Shown: positions 23,685 to 35,269, counted from the first letter of the stretch. The stretch: DNA of 64,000 bases from Paraphoma chrysanthemicola (GCA_020744225.1 JAGMWG010000004.1:496001-560000), one strand, 5' to 3'. The notes: a model not told the origin generated them from the sequence alone. Numbers and translations are program-made.

Positions 23685-25718
23685 ATGGACCCCCTTTCAA
23701 TAACGACGGCTTGCGTGGGGCTGGTGGCCAACATCGGGAGGTGCTCTGTGGCTATCACCATCTTTGTGCGGGAGCTTCGAGACGCCCGAGGCGACCTTGC
23801 CATGATCTCGAACGAACTTCGCTCGCTAGAGATGGTTCTTGTTCTTCTCAGGGACGATTTCGCGAAAACATCTAGCTACACTCTACCGTCTAATCTTATG
23901 AAACACCTCCGGGCGATTCTGAAAAACTGCGATGAAGTGGTCGCTGAAATCGAAACGTCACTCACCAAGCACCGTAGTTCTCGGCTCGGGGTAGGAGGAC
24001 ATTGGACCTTGGGGGGAGGAAAGGACGATATGCATAAGTACAGGTCCAATCTCGAGGCACACAAGTCAGCCTTGGAGCTCGCTCTGGATGTGGTTAATAT
24101 GAGCTTGTCCCGCGAAACCTTGAGGAACACAGAAGATATCCGCCACAATACTGCCGCCCTGCCCGCCATCAAAAACGACACGATGCAGATTCTTCAAGAG
24201 ATTGCCCGTCTGAGGGCGCGCCTACCCAACGATTTACCACCAGGTGCACCCAACATCATGCTGCAACGTTTCTTGGAAGAATCCACAACTTATGCAGAGA
24301 CCGTTGTCAATGAGAGCATCGCCACAGATCCAAGTGAACTGCCAGGCTCGATTCCAGCCACCTCGGTACCAAACACTCATCAGCCTCCAGTACCTAACAC
24401 TGATAGGCTTTCCATTTCTGGTACCAATCCCCATCCTTCTTCATATGTGGACTTCGCGTTCTATCCACCAGAGCGTCATAACAATACGGGTCATGCGCTT
24501 ACTCCTCGCATCTCGCAGCACCCCGATGCCCCGGCTGGGGGGGCCAGGACGTCTCCAATACCGCATACAAGCAGTGGCAGAGCGTCTACCGTAGTCGATG
24601 ATTCAGCCAGTGAGATTTCGCGTCTGAGTCTTAGCCCAGAAAAAGACTTTGAGAAGGCTCGCTCCTCTCCCGCAAGTTCGGAAATGCTTACGCCGCCAAC
24701 TCGGCCAGTCTCAAGCAGGCGACATCAACGTGTACCCTCTGGGAGCAATATCGCGACGCTCGGGCCCACTCTGCTGACTGAATTCCAAAATCTTCTCCGA
24801 AGACCGGACGACTGGAAGTGGCTTACCTTGAACCATCGAACGCACCCAGGAAATCAATCTCTTTCCGCGTCCGAGCTTTGGACTCACAGATATACTGCCA
24901 TGACAAGAGCACCATCATATCTAGCGCAGCTTAATTTCCCAATGAGACAGCGACTAGATCCTCCTAGAGAGACTATGCTGGTGATTGGTGTATACTATCA
25001 AAAGGCATTCCTGGCCGAAGAGTTCAATGCTCGATACGCCACAACCATAGAGAGTGTTGCAGAAGCACTCGATGCCACTCCTACAGTATGCGGACTACCA
25101 AACTCAGGAGTACCGTGGTGGACGACAGTGGTGGTCTGCCTCATCCATTGCGAGTCTGATGCACAATCGCAGTATCTTCTCACCCGACATGGCCTACAGC
25201 TCAAATGCGATCCAAATTCAGAGCATTGTGGAATCGCGCCTTCCAATATCCTAGACGACGAGAGAAGAATATATGCACATTTCTGGGAACACACATCTTC
25301 TCGAACGAAAATTACCTGGAACCGAAAAGGCTTGCCCGAGTTTTTCCATGAAGGAGGTACGCCGATTCAACTCGTTCAATGCGAGTACACTCCCAAAGCA
25401 GGACCCTTGGAGAACTTGGGGACTGAAGAGCACGTTCGTCCATTCATCGAGATGCTGCATGCTCGAAGCTGTATCAGTATCGCTGCAGGCGACAAGATTA
25501 ACCACAACGACATCTTCGATGCATATATGACAACTAAGCATAAACTCTCGACCATAAAGGTTGTCGATCCAATGCACAAGTACCCGGGTGCCACCTTTTC
25601 GTCCTCGTACATTCACCGGTACGGTGGAGTACCCACGAAGATATATCAAGAGCGAACGTCGCAATTCAAGCAAGGAAAACGGTCCATACGCACACGAATT
25701 GGCTCGATGTTCGCATGA
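23685..25718 (+). CDS. HeLo-like N-terminal domain protein
   Basis: Single-exon, 677 residues. The N-terminus (MDPLSITTACVGLVANIG, then a helical stretch to about 190) resembles the fungal STAND/NLR N-terminal HeLo-like domain. In family knowledge such domains act as membrane-targeting or cell-death effector modules. Residues about 230-370 are Ser/Pro/Thr-rich linker. Residues about 375-677 form a globular-looking region (WKWLTLNHRTHPG, VYYQKAFLAEEFNARYATTIESVAEALDATP split by hydrophobic strands) that I do not recognise. No NACHT or NB-ARC P-loop and no ankyrin, WD or TPR repeats are visible, so this is not a complete NLR. It runs divergently from RPB2 and convergently with the anion transporter (280 bp between stops). 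Function is inferred only from the N-terminal module. Confidence 0.75.
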   Translation: MDPLSITTACVGLVANIGRCSVAITIFVRELRDARGDLAMISNELRSLEMVLVLLRDDFAKTSSYTLPSNLMKHLRAILKNCDEVVAEIETSLTKHRSSRLGVGGHWTLGGGKDDMHKYRSNLEAHKSALELALDVVNMSLSRETLRNTEDIRHNTAALPAIKNDTMQILQEIARLRARLPNDLPPGAPNIMLQRFLEESTTYAETVVNESIATDPSELPGSIPATSVPNTHQPPVPNTDRLSISGTNPHPSSYVDFAFYPPERHNNTGHALTPRISQHPDAPAGGARTSPIPHTSSGRASTVVDDSASEISRLSLSPEKDFEKARSSPASSEMLTPPTRPVSSRRHQRVPSGSNIATLGPTLLTEFQNLLRRPDDWKWLTLNHRTHPGNQSLSASELWTHRYTAMTRAPSYLAQLNFPMRQRLDPPRETMLVIGVYYQKAFLAEEFNARYATTIESVAEALDATPTVCGLPNSGVPWWTTVVVCLIHCESDAQSQYLLTRHGLQLKCDPNSEHCGIAPSNILDDERRIYAHFWEHTSSRTKITWNRKGLPEFFHEGGTPIQLVQCEYTPKAGPLENLGTEEHVRPFIEMLHARSCISIAAGDKINHNDIFDAYMTTKHKLSTIKVVDPMHKYPGATFSSSYIHRYGGVPTKIYQERTSQFKQGKRSIRTRIGSMFA

Positions 25719-25998
25719 TTGGAGCTACTGAAAATGTCGTGGTCTCACCAAAGCATCAGATGTCGCGTTCGTAGATGGTGCCATGAGACTACAGTATATT
25801 CATGCGACCAGGGGACGCAGTTCTCGTTTCTTCTACACGTCACTTCTTCGTATCATTTTGTCTTTTCTGTCTCAACATTTCCTTCGATGAGAAAAAGTAG
25901 AGTGGAATTTCGAGCCGCGATTCACGACGCGACTACCGTTCGAAAAGATCGCACTGCTCCAAGTCACGCTCATCATCTCGAATTTACTTCTCTACGTC

Positions 25999-28178
25999 TC
26001 ATCGCGCTGGACCGGTATAATATGGCCCGTCACTCCTCACAACGTAGATCTGCCCAATCAAGACCGTCAACCCAACCACCATTGTAATCGCAATGATTGG
26101 CAAATTGACTCTAGCAAACTCCAACCCGCCGACTCTAATGTGCTTCCTTCCCAAAATATCGCGCCAGAGCATACCCGCCAAGCTCGCACTGAATGCCAGA
26201 CTGAAAGCCCCATAGTTGACGCCAATCGCCATGCTGTACACGGTGCCCCAGAAGGTCCGGTCTGAAATGGGCAGGCCATTCCGATTGTGTATTTCTTGCC
26301 ATGATTGGATGACGCGGGAAAGGAGAATGGTGGTCCCGATGTTTGTGCCGGCGAACTTCATCTCGCGTTAGCTCTAGTTCATGTGTTGGGAGTGGGGTAG
26401 AACACTTACGTTGCACAATATTACACTCAAGAATCCCATACCACCCACTGCACCCACTGTCCCGGTCTTCTCGACCCAGTGGTCCCATCCGTATGCAAAT
26501 ACCGGTACCCAGCCTTTTGTGACGAGAGCTTGAACGAGAACAAACATACAGAACGCGAATGGAATAAGGGCGAGGGGAAGATGGTGAAAGACAGTCATAG
26601 TGGTTGGAAAAGTTTCCTGGGCCCATTGATAGGTCTCATTAATCAAGGATGCAAGAGTGGTGCGTTGCTTGGTCTTTTCGGTGGACTCGGTGGAAAGGCC
26701 CTCTTCGGCAGGTTTTGGAGAGGGTTCTGCCACTTTGGTGTCGGGCAGGCGACTCGAAGTTGCTTCACCTGATGCGTGAAGTTTCTCGTTTGGTGTATCG
26801 GTATTGTATGAGTCGGTTAATTCGATCGCGTCGCCTCCGATCTGGGCTATGCTTTTCCTTCGTACTTCTGCTCTTTCTGCTTGCGCGGTCTCTGCTCTTT
26901 GTCTACCTTCGTGTGCGATTTTACGTGTTTCTTCGCGACTCATCCAACCCATTGCCAGATCGAAGCAGAACATGACGAAAGCTGCGGGTAGTGTAACCCA
27001 GAAAACGGGTCGCTCGTGTCCGCTGCCGGATGACGATGCGTTCAGGGCAAGAACTGTTACTAGTGTTGCTGCCATGATAGCAGCACCGAAAATGGCACCT
27101 TTCTTGTCCAGGAACGGATTCAGGATTTCCTCAAGCGACAGCTGCTTCTCTTGGTCTTCGTCAGGGCCCATGTCGTTGTCACGCTCGCGCTCATCCAGCT
27201 CGCCTTTCGCGTATGGGATATTGGGGTTGACGGGTTTCTTGTTCTTGAGCTCCTCGGGAAGATCTTCCATTTTGATAGAGGAAGGGATCAACGACTCATC
27301 GTGGAAGATGATGTACAGGAGAAAAGGGAAAAGGACGATGCCAGTCACGATGACCGGTACAATCACATTTGCCGTGTACTTTAGAAAGGTGATTTTGAAA
27401 GCTCCAGCTAAGACCAGGTTCGTTGGGTTCGAGGACACCAAGATGGCAGAAGCGATATTGGCCACAGCAAATTGGGTATAAATCCAAGCTCTCGGATGTT
27501 TGATGTTGCTCGACACTCGTGTCATGTACGAGAGAAAAGCGGTACCGGAAAGAATAATTGGATCGTTTCCAATCAGGGTAGTCAGTGTGAAGAAGAAGGC
27601 ATAGAGGTAGAAAAAGAGCCTATGACCCACTTTGCCCCCCTTCTGTAGGACCTTGAATGCGAGCCATCTGATTAAGCCCGATGCATCGACCGAAATGGCA
27701 ATATATGCCAAGGACAAGAAGAATAACATGATGTCGTATGGGACAATTCCCTGTGCGCCGATGGTGCCATCATGCACTTCTTCTCTTCCAATCGCAAGAA
27801 TAGCGAGTAAGAACAGGTCAGCTACCAGAGGTGCAGTGACAAAGTTCATGGGGAACCGGAAGAGCACAAATGCGCCGACTTTGCCATTGCGAGTGCGCGT
27901 GGGGTACTGCGGAGGGCTGATGATTCGCAGAGCACTGGTCACCTTCAGGAAACCAGTCCAGAGTACACGCGGCACGTATATTGGGATGTGGAACGGGAAG
28001 AGAACGTTGATGTCTACGATAGTGTCAATAGACCACCAAATGCAGAGATCTCGGGCTTAGGCCTACTTGTCAGAACGAAGACGACCAAGGTGACTATGGA
28101 TCTCCATTCTCGAATCTTGCCCGTGTTGAGATCCGGGACGGCAGCATCTTCATCGGACGTCGCCCGCGGAAGCAACAT
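25999..28178 (-). CDS. ArsB/CitMHS-type anion transporter (ion transporter superfamily)
   Basis: Predicted 692-residue multi-pass membrane carrier from exons 28178-28067, 28013-26410 and 26361-25999; introns are 53 and 48 bp, the second with branch GCTAACG. Signature elements are VSSNPTNLVLAGAF in the first half and CNMKFAGTNIGTTILLSR in the second, the two internally related half-sites of the ArsB/NhaD/SLC13 fold; the second is assembled across the splice. A charged cytosolic loop at roughly 250-480 carries long Glu/Lys/Arg runs (HEGRQRAETAQAERAEVRR). The substrate could be arsenite, dicarboxylate, citrate or another anion; the sequence alone does not decide. It is divergent from the next membrane-protein gene with 664 bp between starts. 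Confidence 0.85.
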
Positions 28179-28842
28179 TGGTGTGAACGTTGTCGACAGT
28201 CAACAAGCAACCGCAGATGTGAGTTGGCTTTGCGCAGTGAGCGGACGTCTCAGACATAACGTCTGACGCATTGACCTACGTAGATCGGGCAGCCACAACA
28301 GGACCAGATGTTGAGAGAAGCGCTACGAAGTAGCGTGGGCAGCACGTGGTGGGCGCTTGGACCTCAGGAGTGCGTCATTGATGTCTGACTGGCATGTTAG
28401 CTTCACCACACAATACAAGCATGGAAGGCATGTGCGCGTTCTTGTACAAACCTTTACGTTGGCAAGACCGAGAAGCGGTGGGCTCTGAGGCGCAGCTAAG
28501 TGGTTGCCAAGATGAGATCAGAGTTCTCGGCCAAACGAGCCCAAGCAGGCGTAAGAACAAAGCTTACTGTCGCTAGGCCCCCCATCATGGGAAGGTCGAC
28601 GCCGCTCCCAGGTCATCTACCGCGACTCAGCCTCTCATAGCGGCATCAAACACGGGGCGAACCATCACAAAGTCTCTCACCGGTGGAAGTGATGCTATAA
28701 GCACAGGCCGGCGGCCGGAACGCTTCATTAGCCGCCACATCGCATGCATACAGCATCCCAGATGCGCCCCTTTGCCTTTCCGCTCTACGCATAACACGAT
28801 GCAGAGCCGCTATCACGGCCATCTCAAGTTCAAAACATCGGT
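28179..28842. promoter_or_regulatory. Shared upstream region of the transporter and membrane-protein genes
   Basis: 664 bp between two divergent start codons. It must contain both promoters. No specific binding site or small gene is convincing. Confidence 0.4.
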
Positions 28843-30666
28843 ATGCCGGTCGTTCAAAAGTTGTTCGAGCTGTCTGCGCGTAGCGCAACCAATGCTACGT
28901 CAGCTGTGCCCGCCCCACTCCGCGTGGTTTGCGCGTTCCCGGTGTCTGGGCAGTATGGAGCTGGGAGTCGAATTGTGAGCTTGAAGTCTCGAAGTTATCC
29001 TGGCCACCCTATCATGAAGCTCACACATGTTTACAGCTATACTATGTCCTCGTCATCACGTGTATCTTCCTACGCAAAGCGGAATGGCTGAGAAATGCCT
29101 GTCTCGCGGCGGCATTAGTGATCCCAAGTATTTCAGCCATTCATGCCCTCGTGGTCGCATCCACGCATGTGAATGGTCAGTCAGTACACAGACCCCAAGA
29201 TTCCAAGAGCGCAACTCACAACCACATCTCTAGGCGCGGTCGACATGGACATCTTCGGAGCGTTCCAGTTCTGCTCAATCGCAATATTAGCCGCGCCGCT
29301 GACAGTTCGGTTGAGTCGTACTTACTTCTACGATCCTGGGCGAAATATCATTTTCGTGTGGACCATCCTGATTCTCGCCGGACTTGTCGCACTGTGCGTT
29401 GAGTTCTACCGTGTGTCACCAAGCGAGTGCACTCATGATGACAGAAACAACTCAATATCTTTTGATGTCAACACTTTTCCTTATGGATCCGCTAATTGTG
29501 GGTTAACATGTTCAGAATCGGTGGGGCCTTTCTCTCCTTTGAGAGGTGGCGCCGCGAACGAGATATTTGTCATTCCTGTACCGACGAGGTTGACTTTCAA
29601 TGCTGCCATGCTGCTTGCTGCTGGATTCTGTATCCCAGCAATACTGTCCCTAGTCTTTACATGGGACAAGATTCTTGAGATCAATTGGAAACGGAGACGA
29701 CAGGCGGAAAATCTCGATGAGCCAATCGAAGGCGCCAATGTCACAGTGGGTGAGATGAAGGGCATAAACAGCGTGGTCAGAATGTTCTTGAGTGTTGTTG
29801 AGATACCTGTGTTTGGAGGAGCCGTCATAGCCATCCTAGGCATTGGCGAAGCCAACTTCTTCAGCCGACAGGTTAGGTATCAGACTGAACCCATTGCTTC
29901 AGTTGGTATGTGATCCAAGGACCTTTTAATGCTTAACTAAAAGTCAACAGGGCAGTGGGCACCTATTGCCGGTACAGTGTTAGCAGCGTTGGGCTCACTG
30001 TACCTCCTTTGGTTCAGAGAAGACGAGCCATTGAACGAGAAACGAAACACTCAACACCTTCATTCGAGCTGTTCGCCTGAAGTTCCTGGTAGCGATCGGA
30101 ACGCGTCTCCAACTCGCGTGTCTGATGTGCCCCGTCCGTCAGTGGCAGGCTCAGACGTCCTTGGTTTAGGCATACGCTCGGCTTCGCCAAATGACATGAG
30201 GCTCATTCCCACTATCACACATGCTGATCCCGACCAGGATGCTTTAGAGGCGGGTCAACAACAAGAGCATGAAGATCAGCCCACTGCTGGAAGGAACAAA
30301 GTGCGCAAATGGTTTACTGCAGCTGGCAGATATTTGGGCGACGCTGCGCACCAAAAGCTTGATGTTTCTGACTACAACGATCAAAAGGCGCACAGATTTC
30401 CTGAGGTACCTGGCGAACTACTAAGAAACCCTGCATTAGAGCGCATCAGCAAACAGTACAGCGAGCTACGTGAGCAGAATTCACGAGCCGAGAGTACCTA
30501 CGCAGCTAGCGTGATTTCGACGTCTGGCATCGATGGCAGCTCAACCCCGCCGCCTCCTCCAACATCTCCGCGTCCCGATACCAGTCCATCCCGAAAACCA
30601 AGGAGAAGAGATACCCTCGAGGTACCTACACCAGTACACATACATCGTAGAGCCGACAGCCATTGA
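28843..30666 (+). CDS. Multi-pass membrane protein of unknown function
   Basis: 552 residues from exons 28843-28974, 29037-29175, 29234-29905 and 29951-30666. All three introns (62, 58 and 45 bp) are needed to keep the frame. Hydrophobic segments include LYYVLVITCIFL, NACLAAALVIPSISAIHALVV, GAFQFCSIAILAAPLTV, FVWTILILAGLVALCV, FNAAMLLAAGFCIPAILSLVF, VVEIPVFGGAVIAILGIG and WAPIAGTVLAALGSLYLLWF, so about seven passes. The loop around NTFPYGSANCGLTCSESVGP is probably extracytoplasmic with paired Cys. The C-terminal 200 residues are hydrophilic and Ser/Pro-rich, probably cytosolic. I recognise no transporter or receptor signature. The first ATG at 28843 was chosen because it opens the frame that splices cleanly; the N-terminal exon is the least certain. 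Confidence 0.72.
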
Positions 30667-30948
30667 CACAGGTCATGTCAAAGATTCAGAGTAACGTCCA
30701 CGCAGAACATACTGGGTCGCTTGTTTTCGTAGTACGCACTCAAGGGCCCCTGAGGCGCTTCGTACATTTTTACGTATTCAGCACAAAACCCTAGAGGGGA
30801 TGAACACCTCCTGGCTCTTGCATTCAATGATGGCATTAGGCCTGGCTGTACCGGAGTACATCTACACTATACTTGGACCACGCGGCGCTGCGCCGACAAG
30901 CGGGTCGAAGATTCATTCCTCCGTGGACCACGAAAGGACCACCTGAAA

Positions 30949-31921
30949 TTAGAGACCGAACCACGCCTCGGATATTGTAAGATGGGATGGTACAGAATGG
31001 CCGACCCCCTGTGCCCAAACTCCTTGCACACTAGGACCGAAGTCGTCGGTACGATAGTTCTTCTCCGGCGTATCTTTCTGCGACTTCGTTGGGGTGTTCG
31101 AAACGCCAAACACATTCGTCCACTGCTTAAGCGTCTCATCGTAGTTTTTGGGTGAGAGTGTTGAGTCGACACTGCCATGCCAGAACTGTATACGTGGCCG
31201 CGTTCCATTATACCCCGGATACATCCCGCGTGCCACATCACCCCAGTGTTGCGCTGTAGAAATACTCTGTCCGCCTGAGCACGTGTTGTTCCAGGCGGCA
31301 GAAGCGCCAGAGCTGGATACAAAACATCCCGCCGGAACACCGGAGTACAACGAGACAGCAGTGATGAGTTCAGGGTACGTGGCGGCCAAAACATTCGACA
31401 TCATCGCTAGTAAATTTTAGCGTTTGTTGTCCATGGTTAAATGAGATGACAGACCACCAGAGGAACCACCGGTCACAAAGACCTTGTTCGGATCGATCCT
31501 GTACTTATCTATCGCGAATATGATCATGTTTGCAATTGCATTTGAGTCGCCACCACCATTGTGCGATAAAGAGGATTTGCTGGAGACGTCCCAGCACTCT
31601 GTTGTCGAGCTTGGCCAGACTGTCACGTAGCCTTTTGTGTCAGATCCTTTCTTCCATGGAATCTTGTCGTTCTGGAAGTACTTCTGCGCAGACGACTGGC
31701 AAGAGTGGATTGCGACAACAAGAGCATCACTCTTCACTTGGTCAGGCACGTACACCCACCTGCACGTGTTGTCAGTCGTCATTGCATGTCTGTCCTGGAA
31801 CTTTTACTAACATGCCCGGCTTCGCTCTGGCGGTGCCGCCATAGTTGGTGACTTGGGTCAATTGAGCTGCAAATGCGCTCGAGGCCAAGGTCAATATTGA
31901 AGCAAGAATCTGAACATGCAT
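30949..31921 (-). CDS. Secreted acetylxylan esterase, carbohydrate esterase family 1
   Basis: Predicted 290-residue secreted alpha/beta-hydrolase that removes acetyl groups from xylan. Exons are 31921-31812, 31759-31455 and 31406-30949. Signal peptide MHVQILASILTLASSAFA. The catalytic triad is visible: Ser in GGSSGAMMSN (nucleophile about 136), Asp in WHGSVDSTL and His in GVGHSVP. The segments WVYVPDQVKSDALVVAIHSC and YVTVWPSST are typical of fungal CE1. The second donor is the weak GTCTGT, chosen because it restores GGSSGAMM; using the nearby GTGGTC would delete the family Gly. Feruloyl esterases and PHB-depolymerase-like enzymes are related alternatives. It is divergent from an AA9 gene with a 605-bp shared upstream region. 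Confidence 0.9.
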
Positions 31922-32012
31922 CTTGGGAAGTTAGGATATGTAACGCTCAATGATTGCTTGATCAATGTGCGATAAGCCGCACATATATCACTCTCTTCTC
32001 CACATGCACTCA

Positions 32013-32018
32013 GTGGGG
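32013..32018 (+). promoter_or_regulatory. Possible CreA binding site
   Basis: GTGGGG fits the CreA consensus SYGGRG and lies inside the shared CE1/AA9 promoter. It is a single short site, so only suggestive. Confidence 0.25.
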
Positions 32019-32122
32019 TCACTTCAGCACCGACTATCTACACTGATCAGATCAGAGTTATGACACAATACAGCACTGTAACATGAGTCCTATAGATTGC
32101 CATGGCTGGTTCACAGCTTTCC

Positions 32123-32128
32123 GGCTAA
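32123..32128 (+). promoter_or_regulatory. Possible XlnR/XYR1 binding site
   Basis: GGCTAA core between the divergent CE1 and AA9 genes, at about 200 bp from the esterase and 400 bp from the AA9 start codon. Motif match only. Confidence 0.25.
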
Positions 32129-32526
32129 TGAAAGCATTTCGCGGTCGCAATCAAGCTTCATCAAGCATTTCGATACTTTACCCGTAAATGCAAATACCCA
32201 TGCTTCTCCACATTCTGCGAACACCGCAGCACAAGTTACATAGTCGAGAATAATATAGAGATGACTTGAATAGCCGCGGCTCTTTCCATTTGATCTTTGG
32301 TCAGATGGCCTAACGAGAATAGGAGCCGAATTATAATGCCGTAAGCTGTCACTCATGTGGGATTATAGTGTTCATCGCCATACTCTATCTTGCATTCTCG
32401 GAATATTGATACCTTCGGCAAGTAATGAACTGCCTGTTCTTGGGGTTTCCTAGTTTCACAATCATCGAGTACTCTTGAAGATTAATTCAGTCTTTGTATC
32501 ATATGCCAAAAGCCCAGCAACTCACA

Positions 32527-33444
32527 ATGTGGCGAGCCACCGCAACCTTGACAGGTATCCTGACAAGCAGCGTATCTGCTCACGGTGGAGCGTTAAACTA
32601 CACTGTTGGGGACACATGGTATCCAGGGTCCGTAACCATCCTTTTCACCCTACTATTTTATTTGCTAATGCGCGGGCCTTCAGTTACGATCCCTACGGTG
32701 ACCAGAGCATGCAAGACTCGGCCCCGTGGATGATTCAAAGGAAATGGATAACCAACGATCCTATCTTCGAAACTACCAACATCAGCCTGTCGTGCAACAC
32801 ACCTGGTAATCCTGCTCGCGCATACGTCCCCATCACTGCAGGCGAGAATATCACGGCTGTGTACGCATACTGGGTCCATACCGTTGGTCCAATGATCGTA
32901 TGGATGGCGTACTGCGACAATGAGGCCAACGACTGCTCAACATTCGATAGCTCCACTGCAGATTGGTTCAAGATCGGTCAGAGAGGACTGCTGGAAGGTA
33001 CCATCGAGGAAGGGACGTGGTTCCAGAAGAGTTTTAGTCAGTGGGACGGGAGTCCTAGTCTGTGGAGCGAGACTGTACCGAAGGGATTGAAAGCTGGCAA
33101 ATACTTGGTCAGGCATGAGATCATTAGTCTGCATAGTGCAAACAAGCCGCAATTCTATCCAGAATGTGTGCATGTGGATGTGCACGGTGATGGAAAGAGT
33201 TTACCAGGGAATGAATACTTGGTTAAGATTCCCGGGGTTTGGAGTATGGATCGTAAGTGCATATTTTCTGGCGTGAGGTCTCAGACTAAATGAAGTTTAC
33301 AGAGCCGGAAATAAATATCGACATTTATCAGCCAACGATTTCCAAACGCACGGTAAGTATTGCGGTATTGCGCCCGCAACTATTTCTAACTTGTCGCAGG
33401 AGTACATTATACCAGGCCCACCTGTATGGGACGGAGAAACTTAG
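32527..33444 (+). CDS. AA9 lytic polysaccharide monooxygenase (secreted)
   Basis: Second copper-dependent polysaccharide monooxygenase, 254 residues. Exons are 32527-32627, 32684-33252, 33303-33352 and 33400-33444. The signal peptide ends at SSVSA before HGGALNY, giving the N-terminal copper-ligand His. The second His is in VHTVGPMIVWMA and the axial Tyr in FYPECVHVDV. LKAGKYLVRHEIISLH and PEINIDIY are typical AA9 segments. The first donor (GTCCGT) is weak, but only it links WYPG to YDPYGDQ; its branch is GCTAAT. The last two exons are small (50 and 45 bp). No binding module follows. It lies head-to-head with the CE1 esterase, consistent with joint deployment on hemicellulose-coated cellulose. 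Confidence 0.9.
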
Positions 33445-34200
33445 ACCGTGTTATCAAAGATCGTCGTATTCATTATATCCGATATTTAAATGTCTCGCGC
33501 GTGGTGGTGTGTACAAACTAGCCAAGTGCCCGGTGCCACTCCCCAACACGTCACGTCAATGCGTTGTCCTGCTTATCGCTTTTACGGGCTTTCTCCATCG
33601 AGAAGATACAGAAATGTGTTCAACATGAATGGAAAATCGAATCGTCACAATGACTGCTGACCAAAATCTCGGCGCAGATGTATTCAAATGCATTAATGTC
33701 CCAGTTTTATCCTATCTACAGTCACTTGGCAGCCCTCAGTTCTTCGTAAGCCTTGCATCGAAGTACTGGGTGTATTCAAAAGCCTTCAGAAACGTACAGG
33801 TGGCGAAATCAAGGTGTATTTGTCAGATCTATGACTTCGACTGATCTCGGTACTTGTACGGGAGAAGCCACTGGCCTCGAGGTCTTTCTCTGTTCCACCA
33901 TGCTAATCTGCACCGCCCGCTGAAGATCGTGGTCCAGGTATTAGGAAGCGCTTTCTGATACATATGGCAGCATACTCGTGAAGCAGTAAGGAGTCTCTAT
34001 CGCCATCTGTTCATGGTTATGAACCGAGTCTGATGGTCGGGCGTCTCGTCTCTGAGAAGACGCAGCATTCGATTGACGGAGGTGAGTCCTTGGTAACCTC
34101 AACTATCCATCATCTTGCGATTGAAAAAGGCCAAAGCGATCGCTATCGCTTCCTGAGGACGGCTGGGCAGTTGAAGCACTTGGCAGACGTGCTGTCGGAG
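33445..34200. other. Intergenic region
   Basis: Downstream of the AA9 gene. Only short frames; nothing recognised. Confidence 0.4.
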
Positions 34201-34205
34201 GGTTC

Positions 34206-35030
34206 TTGTTGGCAGGACTGATATGCGCGTCCGCATCGTCATGGACTTTGTGTTTGGGAGGCCGGACTTGTCTACTCGAAGAGTCCGCAGAAACTATATA
34301 CTCAATACAGCTGGCCAGTAAGAATACCAGGATCACTGATGGGAACTCGGCCCAGCTCAATATCAACCAAACTGGGAGCACCATGATTGACCAGGCTTTT
34401 CAACCCTTATCGCCGATCAATGTACCGTACTTCATTGGTAACGGCCAGACACCTAACATTACGACTGTAAACGATTTTACCTTTGAGGATTATCGCGGTG
34501 TCCGATGTGACTTTTGGAGAGGTATCGGGTCTATTGTGCCCCAATAGGATGTGATGCTCCGGATTGGCGACCTATCAGATCTCATGGAGTCTTTTCTTAT
34601 AGACCGGGAATCTTTTCTAATACTAGCTTGCAGCATTGTACGGTATCATGTGTAGTACTATGGTTCGTCTCATCCGGTTTGTTATGCTCTGCTTGACTAG
34701 GTTATTGACTCAGCTTCCACCCAGTATCACATGTGCTCGCAGCTGAAACCCGTTTCATGAAAGTCTTCCATTCACGAACGTTTTTCACAACACCTGAATT
34801 GTTCCACGATATTGTTGCCATGAGTGCAGGTTATACTTTCTTCGCCAAGCACGGCTCGGATATCGTTTAGTTCCAGGTCATAGACGAGCTCGAAAAGAAG
34901 ATCAATGCTGGTCTTGAGCCCGAAAAGCACAGCTTCATGGACTATATATGATTGCCATCAATCCCTGCAAGAAAAGATTCGTCAAATGACGAGGGAAACA
35001 TTATCGAAGTTGCCTGTCCTTTCATGTTTT
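34206..35030 (+). pseudogene. Possible eroded coding region of unknown family
   Basis: An open stretch at 34206-34547 (113 codons, tail VNDFTFEDYRGVRCDFWRG) is followed downstream by a protein-like frame starting near 34750 (KVFHSRTFFTTPELFHDI, then a segment with IDELEKKINAGLEPEKHSF) that is broken by several in-frame stop codons (TAG, TGA, TAG). No ATG-to-stop model with sensible introns joins them. The composition looks like former protein sequence, but I cannot name the family. Treat as a candidate relic only. Confidence 0.25.
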
Positions 35031-35269
35031 GTATATAGCCGTTCTTGGTCGACTCGTAACCTCTACGGTCGAAAACGTTCTTTAGTCCTAGTCAGTACTG
35101 CTTCAGCGCTCTTACACATGTCATCGTCACGACACAACTGTTTCATATAGATAAAGTATTAATTGTGCATGTTACTAGTACATATTATAGAGTTGTTTAA
35201 GTAAAAAATGATGTGTCGAAAGTTATTCATACTGAGAACGATTCACAGCTTGTCGATCAAGCTACACTC

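Larger units (their letters stand above)
31922..32526. promoter_or_regulatory. Bidirectional promoter region between CE1 esterase and AA9 genes
   Basis: 605 bp between two divergent start codons of secreted plant cell-wall enzymes. It contains a TATAT run at 31982-31988, about 61 bp upstream of the esterase start; GTGGGG at 32013-32018, matching the carbon catabolite repressor CreA consensus SYGGRG; and GGCTAA at 32123-32128, matching the XlnR/XYR1 activator core. These sites are short and could occur by chance. Co-induction on xylan or cellulose is inference. Confidence 0.45.
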
